From Sphingomonas psychrotolerans (GTDB lineage Bacteria > Pseudomonadota > Alphaproteobacteria > Sphingomonadales > Sphingomonadaceae), in contig NZ_CP024923.1 in assembly GCF_002796605.1 (NCBI RefSeq), forward strand, positions 3,541,501 through 3,605,500: a DNA stretch of 64,000 bases, given 5' to 3'. The translations under genes were made by a program, and so were the position numbers. Shown here in pieces: positions 9,875-18,732 of this stretch. The notes beneath the pieces were generated by a model. The model saw nothing but the letters and a program-made list of their open reading frames with translations, made no database searches and was not told the DNA's origin. Position 1 is the first letter of the stretch, and the number at the start of each line of letters is the position of its first letter.

Positions 9875-10816
9875 TCATCGCGGCCGTTGCCAAATCCGGG
9901 TTGTCAGATTCGCGTTCGCGTAGCGTTGCTTCCTGCCGAAAGCCTGAGCCGCCGATCGAACGATCCAGCCTAGCTTGTCGATGCCAGAGACGGTGACACG
10001 CGAATCCCATGCGGCGTCGCCGCGCTGCGCCACCTTGCGCGCAATGTCGCCATAGATGCCGGCGGCTGCGAGCACCGCCCAAGCCGAACGGAACGCCAAG
10101 GCCGGCGTGCCCGCGCGTGCCTGTGCCTCATATTCCGCGGCGCGATCGGTGAGTCGCCGCGTCAGCGCCGCGAGCTTTACCCGATCCTCCATCAGCCGGT
10201 CGCGCGGGATCGCGGCTTCGGCGAGCCAATCCTCGGGAAGATAGCAGCGCCCGGCGGCGGCATCCTCGCCGACATCGCGGGCGATGTTGGCGAGCTGGAA
10301 GGCGAGCCCGAGATCGCAGGCGCGGTCGAGCACGCTATCGTCGTCGGGGGATATCCCCATTACCACCGCCATCATGCAGCCGACCGCGCCTGCGACATGA
10401 TAGCAATAGCGCAGCAGATCGGCCTCGGTGCTCGGGCGCCAGCCCGCGGCATCGAGCGTGAAGCCTTCGACCACGTCCCAGACGAGCCGATGCGGCATCG
10501 CCGTCTCCTCGACGACGATGCGCAGCGCATCGAAGGCTGGATCGCCGACCCATCGGCCTTCGAGTGCCGCCGCGGTGCGCAGGCGGATCGCCTCGAGGCG
10601 CGCCTCGGCGTCCGCAACCGCCATCATCCGGTGGCCGTGATCCTGCCCGTCGGCGAGATCGTCGCAGGCGCGGCACCAGGCGTAGAGCAGCCACGCGCGC
10701 TCGCGCGTCTTGCGGTCGAACAACCGGCTCGCCGCCGAAAAGCTCTTCGAGCCGCGGCCGATCGATTCGCCCGCGGTCGCTACGATCGCGTCGCGCCCGG
10801 GCAGGTTTCCGCTCAG
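9875..10816 (-). CDS. crtB: Phytoene synthase
   Basis: 313 residues. It condenses two geranylgeranyl diphosphates to phytoene, the first committed carotenoid step. Both Asp-rich motifs are present (CRACDDLAD near residue 43; NIARDVGED in the signature LGLAFQLANIARDVGEDAAA), plus YCYHVAGAVGCMMA. There is no ATG, GTG or TTG near the conserved N-terminus. A CTG at 10816 gives LSGNLPGRDAIV, has a GCGAGGA Shine-Dalgarno five bases upstream and overlaps the LOG gene stop by 3 bases, so a CTG start is the best fit. It is the last gene of the crt operon. Confidence 0.93.
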   Translation of the reverse strand: MSGNLPGRDAIVATAGESIGRGSKSFSAASRLFDRKTRERAWLLYAWCRACDDLADGQDHGHRMMAVADAEARLEAIRLRTAAALEGRWVGDPAFDALRIVVEETAMPHRLVWDVVEGFTLDAAGWRPSTEADLLRYCYHVAGAVGCMMAVVMGISPDDDSVLDRACDLGLAFQLANIARDVGEDAAAGRCYLPEDWLAEAAIPRDRLMEDRVKLAALTRRLTDRAAEYEAQARAGTPALAFRSAWAVLAAAGIYGDIARKVAQRGDAAWDSRVTVSGIDKLGWIVRSAAQAFGRKQRYANANLTTRIWQRPR

Positions 10817-11394
10817 AGGTCCTCGCGCTTCATCTGGATGATCGGCACGGCGGGCTCGAATGCCGCCATTTGCACGAGCAGCCCCTCGAGGGTGTCGTCG
10901 ATCAGCAGCAGCCCCTGGTGCTGCGCCCGCACGAAGCCAACGCTCCCCATATGCTGCCAAAAGTCGATCAATTTGTCGTAATAGCCAGCGATGTTGAGCA
11001 GGCCGATCGGATCGGCGTGATAGCCCAGCTGCGCCCAGCTCAGCGCCTCCCACAATTCGTCCATCGTACCCGTCCCGCCCGGCAGATTGACGAAGCCGTC
11101 GGCGAGTTCGGTGAAGCGCGCCTTGCGCTCGTGCATCGTATCGACGACGTGGAGTTCGGTGAGCCCGCGATGCGCGACCTCGGCATTGACCAGAGCGGTG
11201 GGGATCACGCCGATCACTTCGCCGCCCGCTGCCAGCGCCGAATCGGCGACTGCGCCCATCAGCCCCAATTTGCCGCCGCCATATACGATGCCGATGCCGC
11301 GCTCGGCGAGGCTTCGCCCTACCTGACGGGCGGATTCGACATAGACCGGATCGACCGGGGTCGCCGATCCGCAATAGACTGCGACCCGCTTCAC
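10813..11394 (-). CDS. LOG family protein (TIGR00730; nucleotide 5'-monophosphate phosphoribohydrolase)
   Basis: 193 residues. The LOG signature PGGTGTMDE is present with the Rossmann start VAVYCGSA and the GGGKLGLMG loop. Characterised members cleave the ribose-base bond of cytokinin riboside monophosphates or AMP-type nucleotides; many bacterial ones are of unknown role. Here it lies between crtI and crtB with 4-nt overlaps on the crtI side and CTG/TGA overlap on the crtB side, so it is translated as part of the carotenoid operon. A role in pigment formation is not known and may be only co-expression. Confidence 0.92.
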   Translation of the reverse strand: MKRVAVYCGSATPVDPVYVESARQVGRSLAERGIGIVYGGGKLGLMGAVADSALAAGGEVIGVIPTALVNAEVAHRGLTELHVVDTMHERKARFTELADGFVNLPGGTGTMDELWEALSWAQLGYHADPIGLLNIAGYYDKLIDFWQHMGSVGFVRAQHQGLLLIDDTLEGLLVQMAAFEPAVPIIQMKREDL

Positions 11395-12869
11395 CGGGCA
11401 TCTCCCAGCATCAGCGCCGCAGTCGCCTTTGCGCTGCCGACGACGCCCGGAATGCCGGCACCGGGATGCGTGCCCGCGCCGACGAAATAGAGATTCGAGA
11501 TCGCTTCGTCGCGATTATGGACGCGGAACCAGGCGCTCTGGGTGAGGATCGGCTCGAGGCTGAACGCCGAGCCGAGATGCGCGTGCAGATCGGTGGCGAA
11601 ATCGGGCGGCGCATAAGAGAATTTGGTCACGATACGGTCCTTGAGGTCGGGAATCAGCCGGCGCGAGACTTCGGCGAGGATGCGTTCCTCGAGCACCGGG
11701 CCGACTTCGCTCCAGTCGGCGGGGAATTTGCCCAGATGCGGCACCGGAGCAAGCGCATAGAAAGTCGAATGGCCTTCCGGGGCCATGGCGGGATCGGTCG
11801 CGGTCGGATGGTGGAGATAGAGCGAGAAATCCTCGCTCAGCACGCCGTGATCATAGATGTCGGCGAGCAGCGCCTGATAGCGCGGGCCGAACAGGATCGA
11901 ATGGTGCGGGATCTCGGGGAAGGTGCCGCGCACGCCGAAATGGACGAGAAACAGCGAAGGCGAGAAGCGCTTCTGTTCGAGCTTCGACGCGGCGCGCTGG
12001 GCGCTGCGCGAATCTTTCAGCAAATGGCGATAGCTGTGGACGACATCGGCGTTGCTGGCGACGGCATCGACCAGCAGTTCGAACCCGCTCTCGGTACGCA
12101 CGCCGGTCGCGCGATCGCCCAGTGTGTCGATCGCCGCCACGGCGTCGCCCAGCCGGACCACGCCGCCCAGCCGCTCGAAATGGCGGACCATGCCGGCGAC
12201 CAGCTTGTTGGTGCCGCCTTGCGCGAACCACACGCCGCCGTCGCGCTCAAGCTTGTGGATCAGCGCGTAGATCGCGCTCGTCGTCGTCGGGTTGCCGCCG
12301 ACCAGCAGGGTGTGGAAGCTCAGCGCCTGGCGGAGCTTCTCGTTCTTCACGAAGTGCGACACCATCGAATAGACCGAGCGCCACGCCTGATATTTCATCA
12401 GCGCTGGCGCCGCGCGGACCATCGAGCCGAAGTCGAGGAAGGCGACATGGCCGAGCTTCAGATAGCCTTCGCGATAGACACCTTCCGAATATTTGAGAAA
12501 GCGGCGATAGCCGGCGACATCGTCGGGATTGAGCCGGGCGATCTCGGCGCGCAGTTGCGCGTCGTCATTGCCATAGTCGAAGGCTGTGCCATCGGGCCAG
12601 GACAGCCGGTAAAAGGGCGAGACCGGCATCAGATTGACGTCTTCGGAGATGTCGTGCCCCGAAAGCCGCCACAATTCCTGCAGCGCTTCGGGTGCGGTGA
12701 TCACGGTGGGTCCGGCATCGAAGACGAAGCCGTCGCGTTCCCAGAAATAAGCGCGCCCGCCGGGCTTGTCGCGCGCCTCGAGGATGGTGGTGTCCACCCC
12801 CGCCGATTGCAGCCGGATCGCGAGCGCGAGCCCGCCAATCCCTGCACCGATCACTGCCGCTTTCTTCAT
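11391..12869 (-). CDS. crtI: Phytoene desaturase
   Basis: 492 residues, the usual size of bacterial CrtI. It introduces the double bonds that turn phytoene into lycopene using FAD. The N-terminal FAD fold is AAVIGAGIGGLALAIRLQ, followed by EARDKPGGRAYFW and FDAGPTVIT. The C-terminal carotene-dehydrogenase signature is FVGAGTHPGAGIPGVVGSAK. The ATG at 12869 begins the conserved N-terminus; the frame stays open upstream only as a shadow of crtY. It overlaps crtY and the LOG gene by 4 nt each. Confidence 0.96.
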   Translation of the reverse strand: MKKAAVIGAGIGGLALAIRLQSAGVDTTILEARDKPGGRAYFWERDGFVFDAGPTVITAPEALQELWRLSGHDISEDVNLMPVSPFYRLSWPDGTAFDYGNDDAQLRAEIARLNPDDVAGYRRFLKYSEGVYREGYLKLGHVAFLDFGSMVRAAPALMKYQAWRSVYSMVSHFVKNEKLRQALSFHTLLVGGNPTTTSAIYALIHKLERDGGVWFAQGGTNKLVAGMVRHFERLGGVVRLGDAVAAIDTLGDRATGVRTESGFELLVDAVASNADVVHSYRHLLKDSRSAQRAASKLEQKRFSPSLFLVHFGVRGTFPEIPHHSILFGPRYQALLADIYDHGVLSEDFSLYLHHPTATDPAMAPEGHSTFYALAPVPHLGKFPADWSEVGPVLEERILAEVSRRLIPDLKDRIVTKFSYAPPDFATDLHAHLGSAFSLEPILTQSAWFRVHNRDEAISNLYFVGAGTHPGAGIPGVVGSAKATAALMLGDAR

Positions 12870-14023
12870 TGGACCCCCATTATCGCGCGCGCCGCCCGGC
12901 CGATCGGCACCGGCGGCTTGCCCGTCATCACCCGGATCTTGTCGCCCAGGCTTGAATTGGCCGCATAGAAGCGGCGGATCAGGCCCTCGTCCAGCCGATA
13001 GAAGCGCGCGAGGATCCGATAGCGTTCCTCGGGCTCGGCGGCTTTGAACAGCATCGCCGCGAGCATCCGATAGAATCGCCGGCTGCGCCACAGGCGCGCG
13101 GCGTAGAGGTGCAGCAGATTGTGGAGCGCGGCGCCGTCGAACGAGGTCGCCTGCGCAACGAGCGACGCCGTGCGCACCGCGTCGGGCAGCGAATAGCTGG
13201 TGAGCGGGTGAAACAATCCGGCGCGCATCCCGGCTTTGGCCACGGCGCCACCCGAGCGCCAATAGGCCTCGAAATCGCCGCCGAGCGCGACCGGCAGCAC
13301 CCCGCTCTCCTCGCGCGCCGTCGAAGCGACCTGCCAGCCGCGCGCCGCGACATAGGCATGGATCCGGCCGCCAAGAGCATCCGCATCGATGGCGCGATCG
13401 TCGCTGTAATAGGTGTCCTCGACGAAGATCCGGTCGGCCCCAAAGGGCAGGCAATAGACGAAGCGATAGCCGTCCTGTTGGTCAACCGTCGCGTCCATCA
13501 CCATCGGACGCTGGAGATGGTGCGGGCTGGTCAGTACGAGCTCGCGGCCGAGGAATTTCTGCCAGCCGAGTTCGAGTGTCGCGAGGTCGCCGGTTCCACG
13601 ACAGTCGATCACACCCTTCGCCTCGATGCGGTCGCCGTCGGCGAGTTGTACGATATTGCTGGTTACTTCGATCGCCTGGCGTTCCAGCATGACGGCAGAC
13701 ACCGGCAGCGCGGCAAGCAGCTGGCGCTCGAATTGCCTCGATTCGATCGAATAATAAGGCGACTTCAGCGTGCGGGCATGATCCGGAAAGGCGACGTCAT
13801 AGCGCGTCCAGCCATGGCTGATCAGCGGGCTCACCAGCCAGCGATTAGCGGGCGTCACGTCGCTGGCGAAGAACGACCAGAGATGGTTACCGCCAAGATG
13901 CGCGCCGCCTTCGATCAGACGGATTTCCGCATGCGGGTGCCGCTGGTGCACCGCGCGGGCGATCAATCCTCCGGCAAGACCGCCGCCGACGATGGCGAGG
14001 TCGCAGCTGATCGTGGCCGACAT
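12866..14023 (-). CDS. crtY: Lycopene beta-cyclase
   Basis: 385 residues. It cyclises lycopene to beta-carotene. The N-terminal dinucleotide-binding motif is LAIVGGGLAGGLIA with LIEGG following. Conserved CrtY blocks include GGNHLWSFF, VIDCRGTG, GWQKFLGRE, FVYCLPFG and ED-TYYSD, and the C-terminus (RFYRMLAAMLFKAAEPEERY) matches bacterial CrtY proteins. First gene of the leftward crt operon crtY-crtI-LOG-crtB; all junctions overlap, so one promoter upstream of 14023 likely drives the set. No crtZ or crtW is adjacent. Confidence 0.95.
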   Translation of the reverse strand: MSATISCDLAIVGGGLAGGLIARAVHQRHPHAEIRLIEGGAHLGGNHLWSFFASDVTPANRWLVSPLISHGWTRYDVAFPDHARTLKSPYYSIESRQFERQLLAALPVSAVMLERQAIEVTSNIVQLADGDRIEAKGVIDCRGTGDLATLELGWQKFLGRELVLTSPHHLQRPMVMDATVDQQDGYRFVYCLPFGADRIFVEDTYYSDDRAIDADALGGRIHAYVAARGWQVASTAREESGVLPVALGGDFEAYWRSGGAVAKAGMRAGLFHPLTSYSLPDAVRTASLVAQATSFDGAALHNLLHLYAARLWRSRRFYRMLAAMLFKAAEPEERYRILARFYRLDEGLIRRFYAANSSLGDKIRVMTGKPPVPIGRAARAIMGVQ

Positions 14024-14060
14024 CGCCTCGGCCTAGCCCAGCGCGGCCGGGCGTTCCAAC

Positions 14061-14092
14061 AAAAACCCTCCCCGGCGCGAGGCCGGGGAGGG
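14061..14092 (-). terminator. Rho-independent terminator of the GST gene
   Basis: An 11-bp perfect stem (CCCTCCCCGGC pairing with GCCGGGGAGGG, loop of 5) is followed on the minus strand by TTTTTG. It lies 49 bp past the GST stop, so it should end that transcript before the crt operon. Its CCTCCCC/GGGGAGG arms resemble the palindromes seen elsewhere between genes in this window. Confidence 0.8.
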
Positions 14093-14140
14093 CAGGTGTG
14101 GCGGGAGCGGAGCGATGCGGCTCGCCCCCGAGAGCTTGTC

Positions 14141-14755
14141 TCAGGCGGCTTTGAGCAGCGGCCATTCCTCGGCCATCGCCCTGGCGACCGAAGGGCGCTT
14201 GCGAAGCCGGGTGCGATAATCGAGCAGCACCGGCCAGTCGGCGATCGCCACGCCCGAATGCTCGCACCAGTTTAGCACGCTCAAAAGATAGGCATCGGCA
14301 ACGGTGAAGCGGTCCTCGAGAAATTCGCGGCCCTCGAGATGGCGAGCCAGCATATCGAAAGGCCTGGCGACGCGTGTCAGTGCAGCCGTGCGCTCCTCAG
14401 GGCTCGCGGACTTGCCGAGCAGGGGGGCAAACACCGCCTTGTGCAGCTCGGTGCTGATGAAGTTGAGCCAGGCGAGCATCCGGTAATGCGCATCGGAAAA
14501 GCCGGTGAAGCTCAGCGAGCCTTCGGGCGCCAGCTCGGCGATGTAGGTGAGCACCGCCGGGCCTTCGGTGAGCACGAAGCCGCCGCGCGTCTCTATCGCG
14601 GGGACATAGCCCATCGGGCTCAGCTGGCTGAAATGGCGACCGTCGGGCAGCCGGCCGTCCGCCGGCACCGCCACGAACTCGGCGTCGAGCTCGGCCTCCT
14701 CAATCGCAATCCGCGCGGCGAGCGAGCAGGCGAACGGACGAAAATAGAGCTTCAT
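14141..14755 (-). CDS. Glutathione S-transferase family protein
   Basis: 204 residues. The thioredoxin-like N-terminal domain (KLYFRPFACSLAARIAIEEAEL) carries the catalytic-position Ser/Cys region, cis-Pro in GYVPAIET and TEGPAVLTYIAE; the all-helical C-terminal domain includes a typical FTVADAYLLSVLNW N-capping box. Similar to beta-class bacterial GSTs. The ATG at 14755 has GGGAGG six bases upstream. Divergent from a TetR gene across a 77-bp region with two palindromes, so it is the likely target of that repressor. Confidence 0.92.
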   Translation of the reverse strand: MKLYFRPFACSLAARIAIEEAELDAEFVAVPADGRLPDGRHFSQLSPMGYVPAIETRGGFVLTEGPAVLTYIAELAPEGSLSFTGFSDAHYRMLAWLNFISTELHKAVFAPLLGKSASPEERTAALTRVARPFDMLARHLEGREFLEDRFTVADAYLLSVLNWCEHSGVAIADWPVLLDYRTRLRKRPSVARAMAEEWPLLKAA

Positions 14756-14771
14756 GACCAACCTCCCTTGA

Positions 14772-14795
14772 TTTCTATACGATCTCGCATAGAAA
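14772..14795. promoter_or_regulatory. Imperfect 24-bp palindrome, candidate TetR operator 1
   Basis: The arms TTTCTATACGA and TCGCATAGAAA flank a TC centre, with one mismatch pair per arm. It lies 16 bp upstream of the GST ATG and 37 bp upstream of the TetR ATG. Size and placement are as expected for a TetR-family dimer site controlling both genes. Confidence 0.65.
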
Positions 14796-14814
14796 TGTTC
14801 GGGTCAAGAGATTA

Positions 14815-14832
14815 TTTGCGGGTTCGCATAAA
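14815..14832. promoter_or_regulatory. Candidate TetR operator 2 abutting the tetR start codon
   Basis: TTTGCG-GGT-TCGCATAAA contains the inverted pair TGCG/CGCA and repeats the TCGCATA half-site of operator 1. It ends directly against the ATG at 14833. There is no Shine-Dalgarno before that ATG, so the transcript may be leaderless with the repressor bound over the start site. Confidence 0.5.
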
Positions 14833-15423
14833 ATGCCCACGAAAGTGCGGGGACGTCCGCGCAGCTTCGATCCCGACGAGGCGCTCCAGCGCGCGGCGGA
14901 GCGCTTCCGGACATTTGGTTTCGCAGGGACGTCGCTCGACGAATTGTCCGAAGCGACCGGGCTGGCGCGGCCGAGCCTCGCCGCGGCTTTCGGCGACAAG
15001 CGTGCGCTGTATATTGCCGCGATCGAGCGGTTGATGGCGCGGGTCGAGCGCCAGTTGATCCGCCTCGGCGAGGCCCGGCTGCCGCCGCGCGAACTGGTCG
15101 AGCGGCTACTGCTCGGCGGAATCAACCTGTATCTGACCGGCAGCGACGGACCCGAAGGCTGCCTGATCATCAACACCGCGGCGACGCAGGCGGCTTCGGA
15201 TCCGCTGGTCCGCGAAAAGGTCGGCGCGTTCCTGAAGGTGGAGGACGATCGCATCGCGGAGCTGCTCGCCGCGGCGGGCAGCCCGGCTCCCGAAGCGCAG
15301 GGCCGGCTGGTGGCTTCGGTGCTCCATTCGCTCAGCGTTCGCGCACGTGCCGGTGCATCGCGCGAGGAGTTGGAGCAAGTCGTCCGCGATTGCGTCGACC
15401 TGATCGCGGGAGCGGGCAATTGA
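14833..15423 (+). CDS. TetR/AcrR family transcriptional regulator
   Basis: 196 residues. The N-terminal helix-turn-helix ([40 protein letters not shown], split here as residues 16-55) is typical TetR. The ligand domain includes [13 protein letters not shown], found in regulators of electrophile or quinone-responsive genes. Probably represses the divergent GST and itself through the two palindromes between them. The next gene starts within its stop codon. Confidence 0.93.
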   Translation: MPTKVRGRPRSFDPDEALQRAAERFRTFGFAGTSLDELSEATGLARPSLAAAFGDKRALYIAAIERLMARVERQLIRLGEARLPPRELVERLLLGGINLYLTGSDGPEGCLIINTAATQAASDPLVREKVGAFLKVEDDRIAELLAAAGSPAPEAQGRLVASVLHSLSVRARAGASREELEQVVRDCVDLIAGAGN

Positions 15424-15986
15424 GCGCGCTGCGGGTGCCAGGGCGCGCGGCGATTGCGGCGTTGCTGATCTGCCTCGCGGTGGCCGGGATATTGGTGGCG
15501 ATGGACCGGCCACCGATCTGCGCGTGCGGGACGATCAAGCTGTGGCACGGCGTGGTCCAGTCGAACGAGAACAGCCAGCACCTCGCCGATTGGTACAGCT
15601 TCAGCCACATCATCCACGGTTTCCTGTTCTACGCCGCCGCGCATTTTGCGCTGCGCGGGAGGGCGCGGGATTGGGCGCTGCCGATCGCCGTCACGGTCGA
15701 GGGTTTCTGGGAGCTCCTCGAAAACTCGCCGATCATCATCAACCGCTACCGCGAGGCGACGATCGCGCTCGGCTATTCGGGCGACAGCATCGTCAATGCG
15801 CTGAGCGATATCGGCTGGATGGCGTTCGGCTTCTGGCTCGCTGCGAAGCTGCCGGCCTGGGCGACGATCGCATTGGCGATCGGCTTCGAGCTGATGACGC
15901 TCGCGCTGATCCGCGACAATCTGACGCTCAACGTGCTGATGCTCGTCTGGCCGATCGAGGCGGTCCGGACCTGGCAAGGCGGGTGA
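15420..15986 (+). CDS. DUF2585 (UPF0314) family membrane protein
   Basis: 188 residues starting at a TTG whose second and third bases are the first two of the tetR stop codon, giving [10 protein letters not shown]. Five or so transmembrane segments. Conserved family blocks: [36 protein letters not shown] and YSGDSIVN. The many His and Asp residues around the membrane suggest metal or heme handling, but the function of the family is not known to me. Confidence 0.88.
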   Translation: MSALRVPGRAAIAALLICLAVAGILVAMDRPPICACGTIKLWHGVVQSNENSQHLADWYSFSHIIHGFLFYAAAHFALRGRARDWALPIAVTVEGFWELLENSPIIINRYREATIALGYSGDSIVNALSDIGWMAFGFWLAAKLPAWATIALAIGFELMTLALIRDNLTLNVLMLVWPIEAVRTWQGG

Positions 15987-16016
15987 CGCCAACGGGCGGC
16001 GGGTGTAGGCGGGACC

Positions 16017-16793
16017 ATGGCCCTCGCCATCCTTATCTCCTCGCTGGCGATGACGCTGATCGTCGGGCTGCGCTATCTCGCCGCATCGGGCGCCTTCGCG
16101 CTCGCGACGCGATTGCGGCATCCCGGTCTCTACGCCGGGCTCGACCGGCAGGTGCGCCGCGAGATCGGCTGGAGCCTCGCTTCCGCGGCGATCTACGGCA
16201 TTCCTGCCGGAGTGGTTGCGTGGGGCTGGCAGAATCACGGCTGGACCCGGGTCTACAGCGATATCGCCGCATGGCCGCTCTGGTATCTGCCATTGTCGGT
16301 GCTGCTCTATTTATGCGCGCATGACGCCTGGTTCTACTGGACGCACCGGCTGATGCACCGCCCGCGCTGGTTCCGCATCGCCCACGCCGTTCATCATGCC
16401 AGCCGCCCGCCCACCGCATGGGCGGCGATGAGCTTCCACCCCGTCGAGGCGCTCACCGGCGCGATCGTCATTCCTTTGCTCGTCTTCCTGATCCCGATCC
16501 ATGTTGGCGCGCTGGGGCTGGTGCTGACCATCATGACGCTTATGGGAGTGACCAATCATATGGGCTGGGAGATTTTCCCGCGGTTCATGCATAGCGGGCC
16601 ATTGGGCGGATGGCTGATCACCGCGAGCCATCATCAGCGGCACCACCAGCTCTATGGATGCAATTATGGCCTCTACTTTCGCTTCTGGGACCGGCTGTGC
16701 GGCACCGACAAGGGGCTCGGCGATTTCGCGCATCGCGGCCGCGGGGCTGTGCCTCGCGCTGCTCCCCGGAGCGACGCCGCTCGCCAGCCTTGA
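16017..16793 (+). CDS. Sterol desaturase family di-iron hydroxylase
   Basis: 258 residues, four or so membrane helices. Histidine boxes: HDAWFYWTHRLMH, HAVHHAS and HHQRHHQ, as in the fatty-acid-hydroxylase superfamily. It is about 2 kb from the crt operon, so a carotenoid ring hydroxylase role (for example of the CrtG type) is conceivable, but lipid hydroxylation is equally possible. The last 40 residues lose conservation because the next gene begins inside its 3' end. Confidence 0.87.
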   Translation: MALAILISSLAMTLIVGLRYLAASGAFALATRLRHPGLYAGLDRQVRREIGWSLASAAIYGIPAGVVAWGWQNHGWTRVYSDIAAWPLWYLPLSVLLYLCAHDAWFYWTHRLMHRPRWFRIAHAVHHASRPPTAWAAMSFHPVEALTGAIVIPLLVFLIPIHVGALGLVLTIMTLMGVTNHMGWEIFPRFMHSGPLGGWLITASHHQRHHQLYGCNYGLYFRFWDRLCGTDKGLGDFAHRGRGAVPRAAPRSDAARQP

Positions 16794-17145
16794 AATCGAG
16801 ATCACCGGTCTGCGCTCGGGCAAGGGACTGATCCAGCTGTGCCTCACCGCCGATGTCGGCGCCTTCCCCGATTGCAAGAGCGGCGGCGGGATCAAGCGCA
16901 CCTTGTCCGCCGCTGCGCCGCGCATCCGCTTCGAAGGTCTGGCGCCCGGTGACTATGCCGTCGCAGTGATTCACGATGCCAATGCCAATTCCAGGCTCGA
17001 TACCATGCTGGGCATCCCGCGCGAGGGCTTCGGCTTCTCGCGCAATCCCGCGATCCGCTTCGGCCCGCCGCGCTTCGATGCGGCACGGTTTGCGGTCGCC
17101 CCGAACGGCGGGATCCAGCAAATCCGGATGCGCTATCTGCTCTGA
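16666..17145 (+). CDS. DUF2141 domain secreted protein
   Basis: 159 residues. DUF2141 blocks: LEIEITGLRSGKGLIQLCLT, FEGLAPGDYAVAVIHDANANSRLD and GFGFSRNP. An N-terminal hydrophobic stretch (ISRIAAAGLCLALLPGATPLAS) looks like a signal peptide, so the start may be further in than the ATG at 16666; that start overlaps the preceding hydroxylase by 128 bp. Function of the family is not established. Confidence 0.82.
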   Translation: MASTFASGTGCAAPTRGSAISRIAAAGLCLALLPGATPLASLEIEITGLRSGKGLIQLCLTADVGAFPDCKSGGGIKRTLSAAAPRIRFEGLAPGDYAVAVIHDANANSRLDTMLGIPREGFGFSRNPAIRFGPPRFDAARFAVAPNGGIQQIRMRYLL

Positions 17146-17180
17146 TCAAGCACCGCGCGCCTGACACAGGCGAGGCGCGG

Positions 17181-17678
17181 TTACCGGGCAGGCTTGCCCA
17201 TGGGCCGCCCGCGCCGGTCGCGATCGAACATCTGGGGGCGCAGGGTCAGCAATTCGCTGCGCGCGAGCGATCCATCCTTGTTCGAGTCGAACCGCGCGAA
17301 GAGCAAGGCGAAACGCGCGGCGAGTTCGTCCCAGGTGATGCGGTTGTCGCCGTCGCGATCGGTCTCGAACGGGCTGGGCAGGGTGTTGCGATCGCCGAGC
17401 CAGCGCTCGGACCAGTCGGAAAAGCCAATATAGCCGAGCGATCCGGCACTGCGCGTGTCGATGCTGTCGAAGCTCTGGCGGAGGCCTGCGTCGAATTCGG
17501 CGCGGCTGACCCTCGCGTCGCCGTCGCGATCGAACGCCGCGATCATCATCGCGACCGGCTCGGCCATCACCGTGGCGGCCGGCTGGCTCTGCGGGACCGA
17601 TACGATCGGCGGGGCCGGCACCTGCTGGGCGAGGGCGGGAGTCGCGGCGAAGGTGGCGAGCAACAGGAACAGGCGCAT
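17181..17678 (-). CDS. Secreted EF-hand calcium-binding protein
   Basis: 165 residues. Signal peptide MRLFLLLATFAATPALAQ. Three EF-hand loops are readable: DRDGDARVSRAEF, DRDGDNRITWDEL and DSNKDGSLARSEL; a fourth, degenerate one may lie at DTRSAGSLGYIGF. Likely periplasmic Ca2+ binding. The ATG at 17678 starts the signal peptide. It lies just downstream of queA (10 bp) on the same strand. Confidence 0.88.
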   Translation of the reverse strand: MRLFLLLATFAATPALAQQVPAPPIVSVPQSQPAATVMAEPVAMMIAAFDRDGDARVSRAEFDAGLRQSFDSIDTRSAGSLGYIGFSDWSERWLGDRNTLPSPFETDRDGDNRITWDELAARFALLFARFDSNKDGSLARSELLTLRPQMFDRDRRGRPMGKPAR

Positions 17679-17688
17679 CGACGTCCTC

Positions 17689-18714
17689 TCAGGGCAGCAA
17701 AAGGCTGGCGTCGCCATAGCTATAGAAGCGGTAGTCTGTGGCAATGGCGTGCGCATAGGCCGCCTGCATCCGATCGAGCCCCATCAGCGCCGATACCAGC
17801 ATGAACAGGGTCGAGCGCGGCAAGTGAAAATTGGTGACCAGCCCGTCGATTCCGCGGAAGCGATAGCCGGGAGTGATGAAGATCGCGGTGTCGCCTTCGA
17901 ACGCCTGGATGCGGCCGTCATCGCGGGCGGCGCTCTCGATCAGGCGCAGGCTTGTGGTGCCGACTGCGATCACCCGGCCGCCCGCGGCGCGGACCGCATT
18001 GAGCCGATCAGCAGTCTCTGCGTCGATCCGGCCCCATTCGGCGTGCATCCTGTGCGCGTCGGTGTCCTCGGCCTTGACCGGCAGGAAGGTGCCCGCGCCG
18101 ACATGGAGCGTAAGCGTGGCGTGGCCGATGCCGGCGGCGTCGAGGGCGGCAAGCAGTTCGGGCGTGAAGTGGAGCGCGGCCGTGGGCGCGGCGACGGCGC
18201 CCGGCTGGCTGGCGAACATGGTTTGATAGTCGTCGGCATCGCGCGCGTCGGTGGGGCGCTTCGAGGCGATATAGGGCGGCAACGGCATGCGGCCGCAGCG
18301 TTCGAGGAGCAATTCGACCGGCTCGGTCCCGGCGAAGTCGAGTGCGAAGCTGCCGTCCTCGGCGCGGTCCGAGGCGATCGCCGTGACGCCGTGGCCGAAA
18401 TCCACGCTGTCGCCTTGGCGCAGGCGTTTGGCGTTGCGGATGAAGGCGCGCCAGCGGCGCGGCCCTTCGCGCTTGTGGAGCGTCGCGCCGATACGCGCCT
18501 CGCCGCGCAGCCCGTCGAGCTGCGCCGGGATGACGCGGGTGTCGTTGAATATGAGCAGGTCGCCCTTGCGCAGATACGACGGCAAATCGCGCACGCACGC
18601 GTCGCGCGTTTCGGCGCCGTCGAGCACCAGCAGCCGGGCGGAATCACGCGGGCTCGCCGGGCGGAGTGCGATCCGCTCGGGCGGCAGTTCGAAATCGAAT
18701 AGGTCGACGTTCAC
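17689..18714 (-). CDS. queA: S-adenosylmethionine:tRNA ribosyltransferase-isomerase
   Basis: 341 residues. It transfers and isomerises the ribosyl group of SAM onto 7-aminomethyl-7-deazaguanine tRNA, giving epoxyqueuosine. Conserved blocks: [50 protein letters not shown] [17 protein letters not shown] and [17 protein letters not shown]. The length is standard. Confidence 0.97.
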   Translation of the reverse strand: MNVDLFDFELPPERIALRPASPRDSARLLVLDGAETRDACVRDLPSYLRKGDLLIFNDTRVIPAQLDGLRGEARIGATLHKREGPRRWRAFIRNAKRLRQGDSVDFGHGVTAIASDRAEDGSFALDFAGTEPVELLLERCGRMPLPPYIASKRPTDARDADDYQTMFASQPGAVAAPTAALHFTPELLAALDAAGIGHATLTLHVGAGTFLPVKAEDTDAHRMHAEWGRIDAETADRLNAVRAAGGRVIAVGTTSLRLIESAARDDGRIQAFEGDTAIFITPGYRFRGIDGLVTNFHLPRSTLFMLVSALMGLDRMQAAYAHAIATDYRFYSYGDASLLLP

Positions 18715-18732
18715 TTAAATATTACTTGGCAC

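Noticed and set aside
14775..16238. 487-codon open frame on the minus strand
   Set aside because: It crosses the TetR, DUF2585 and hydroxylase genes, each with family motifs on the plus strand.
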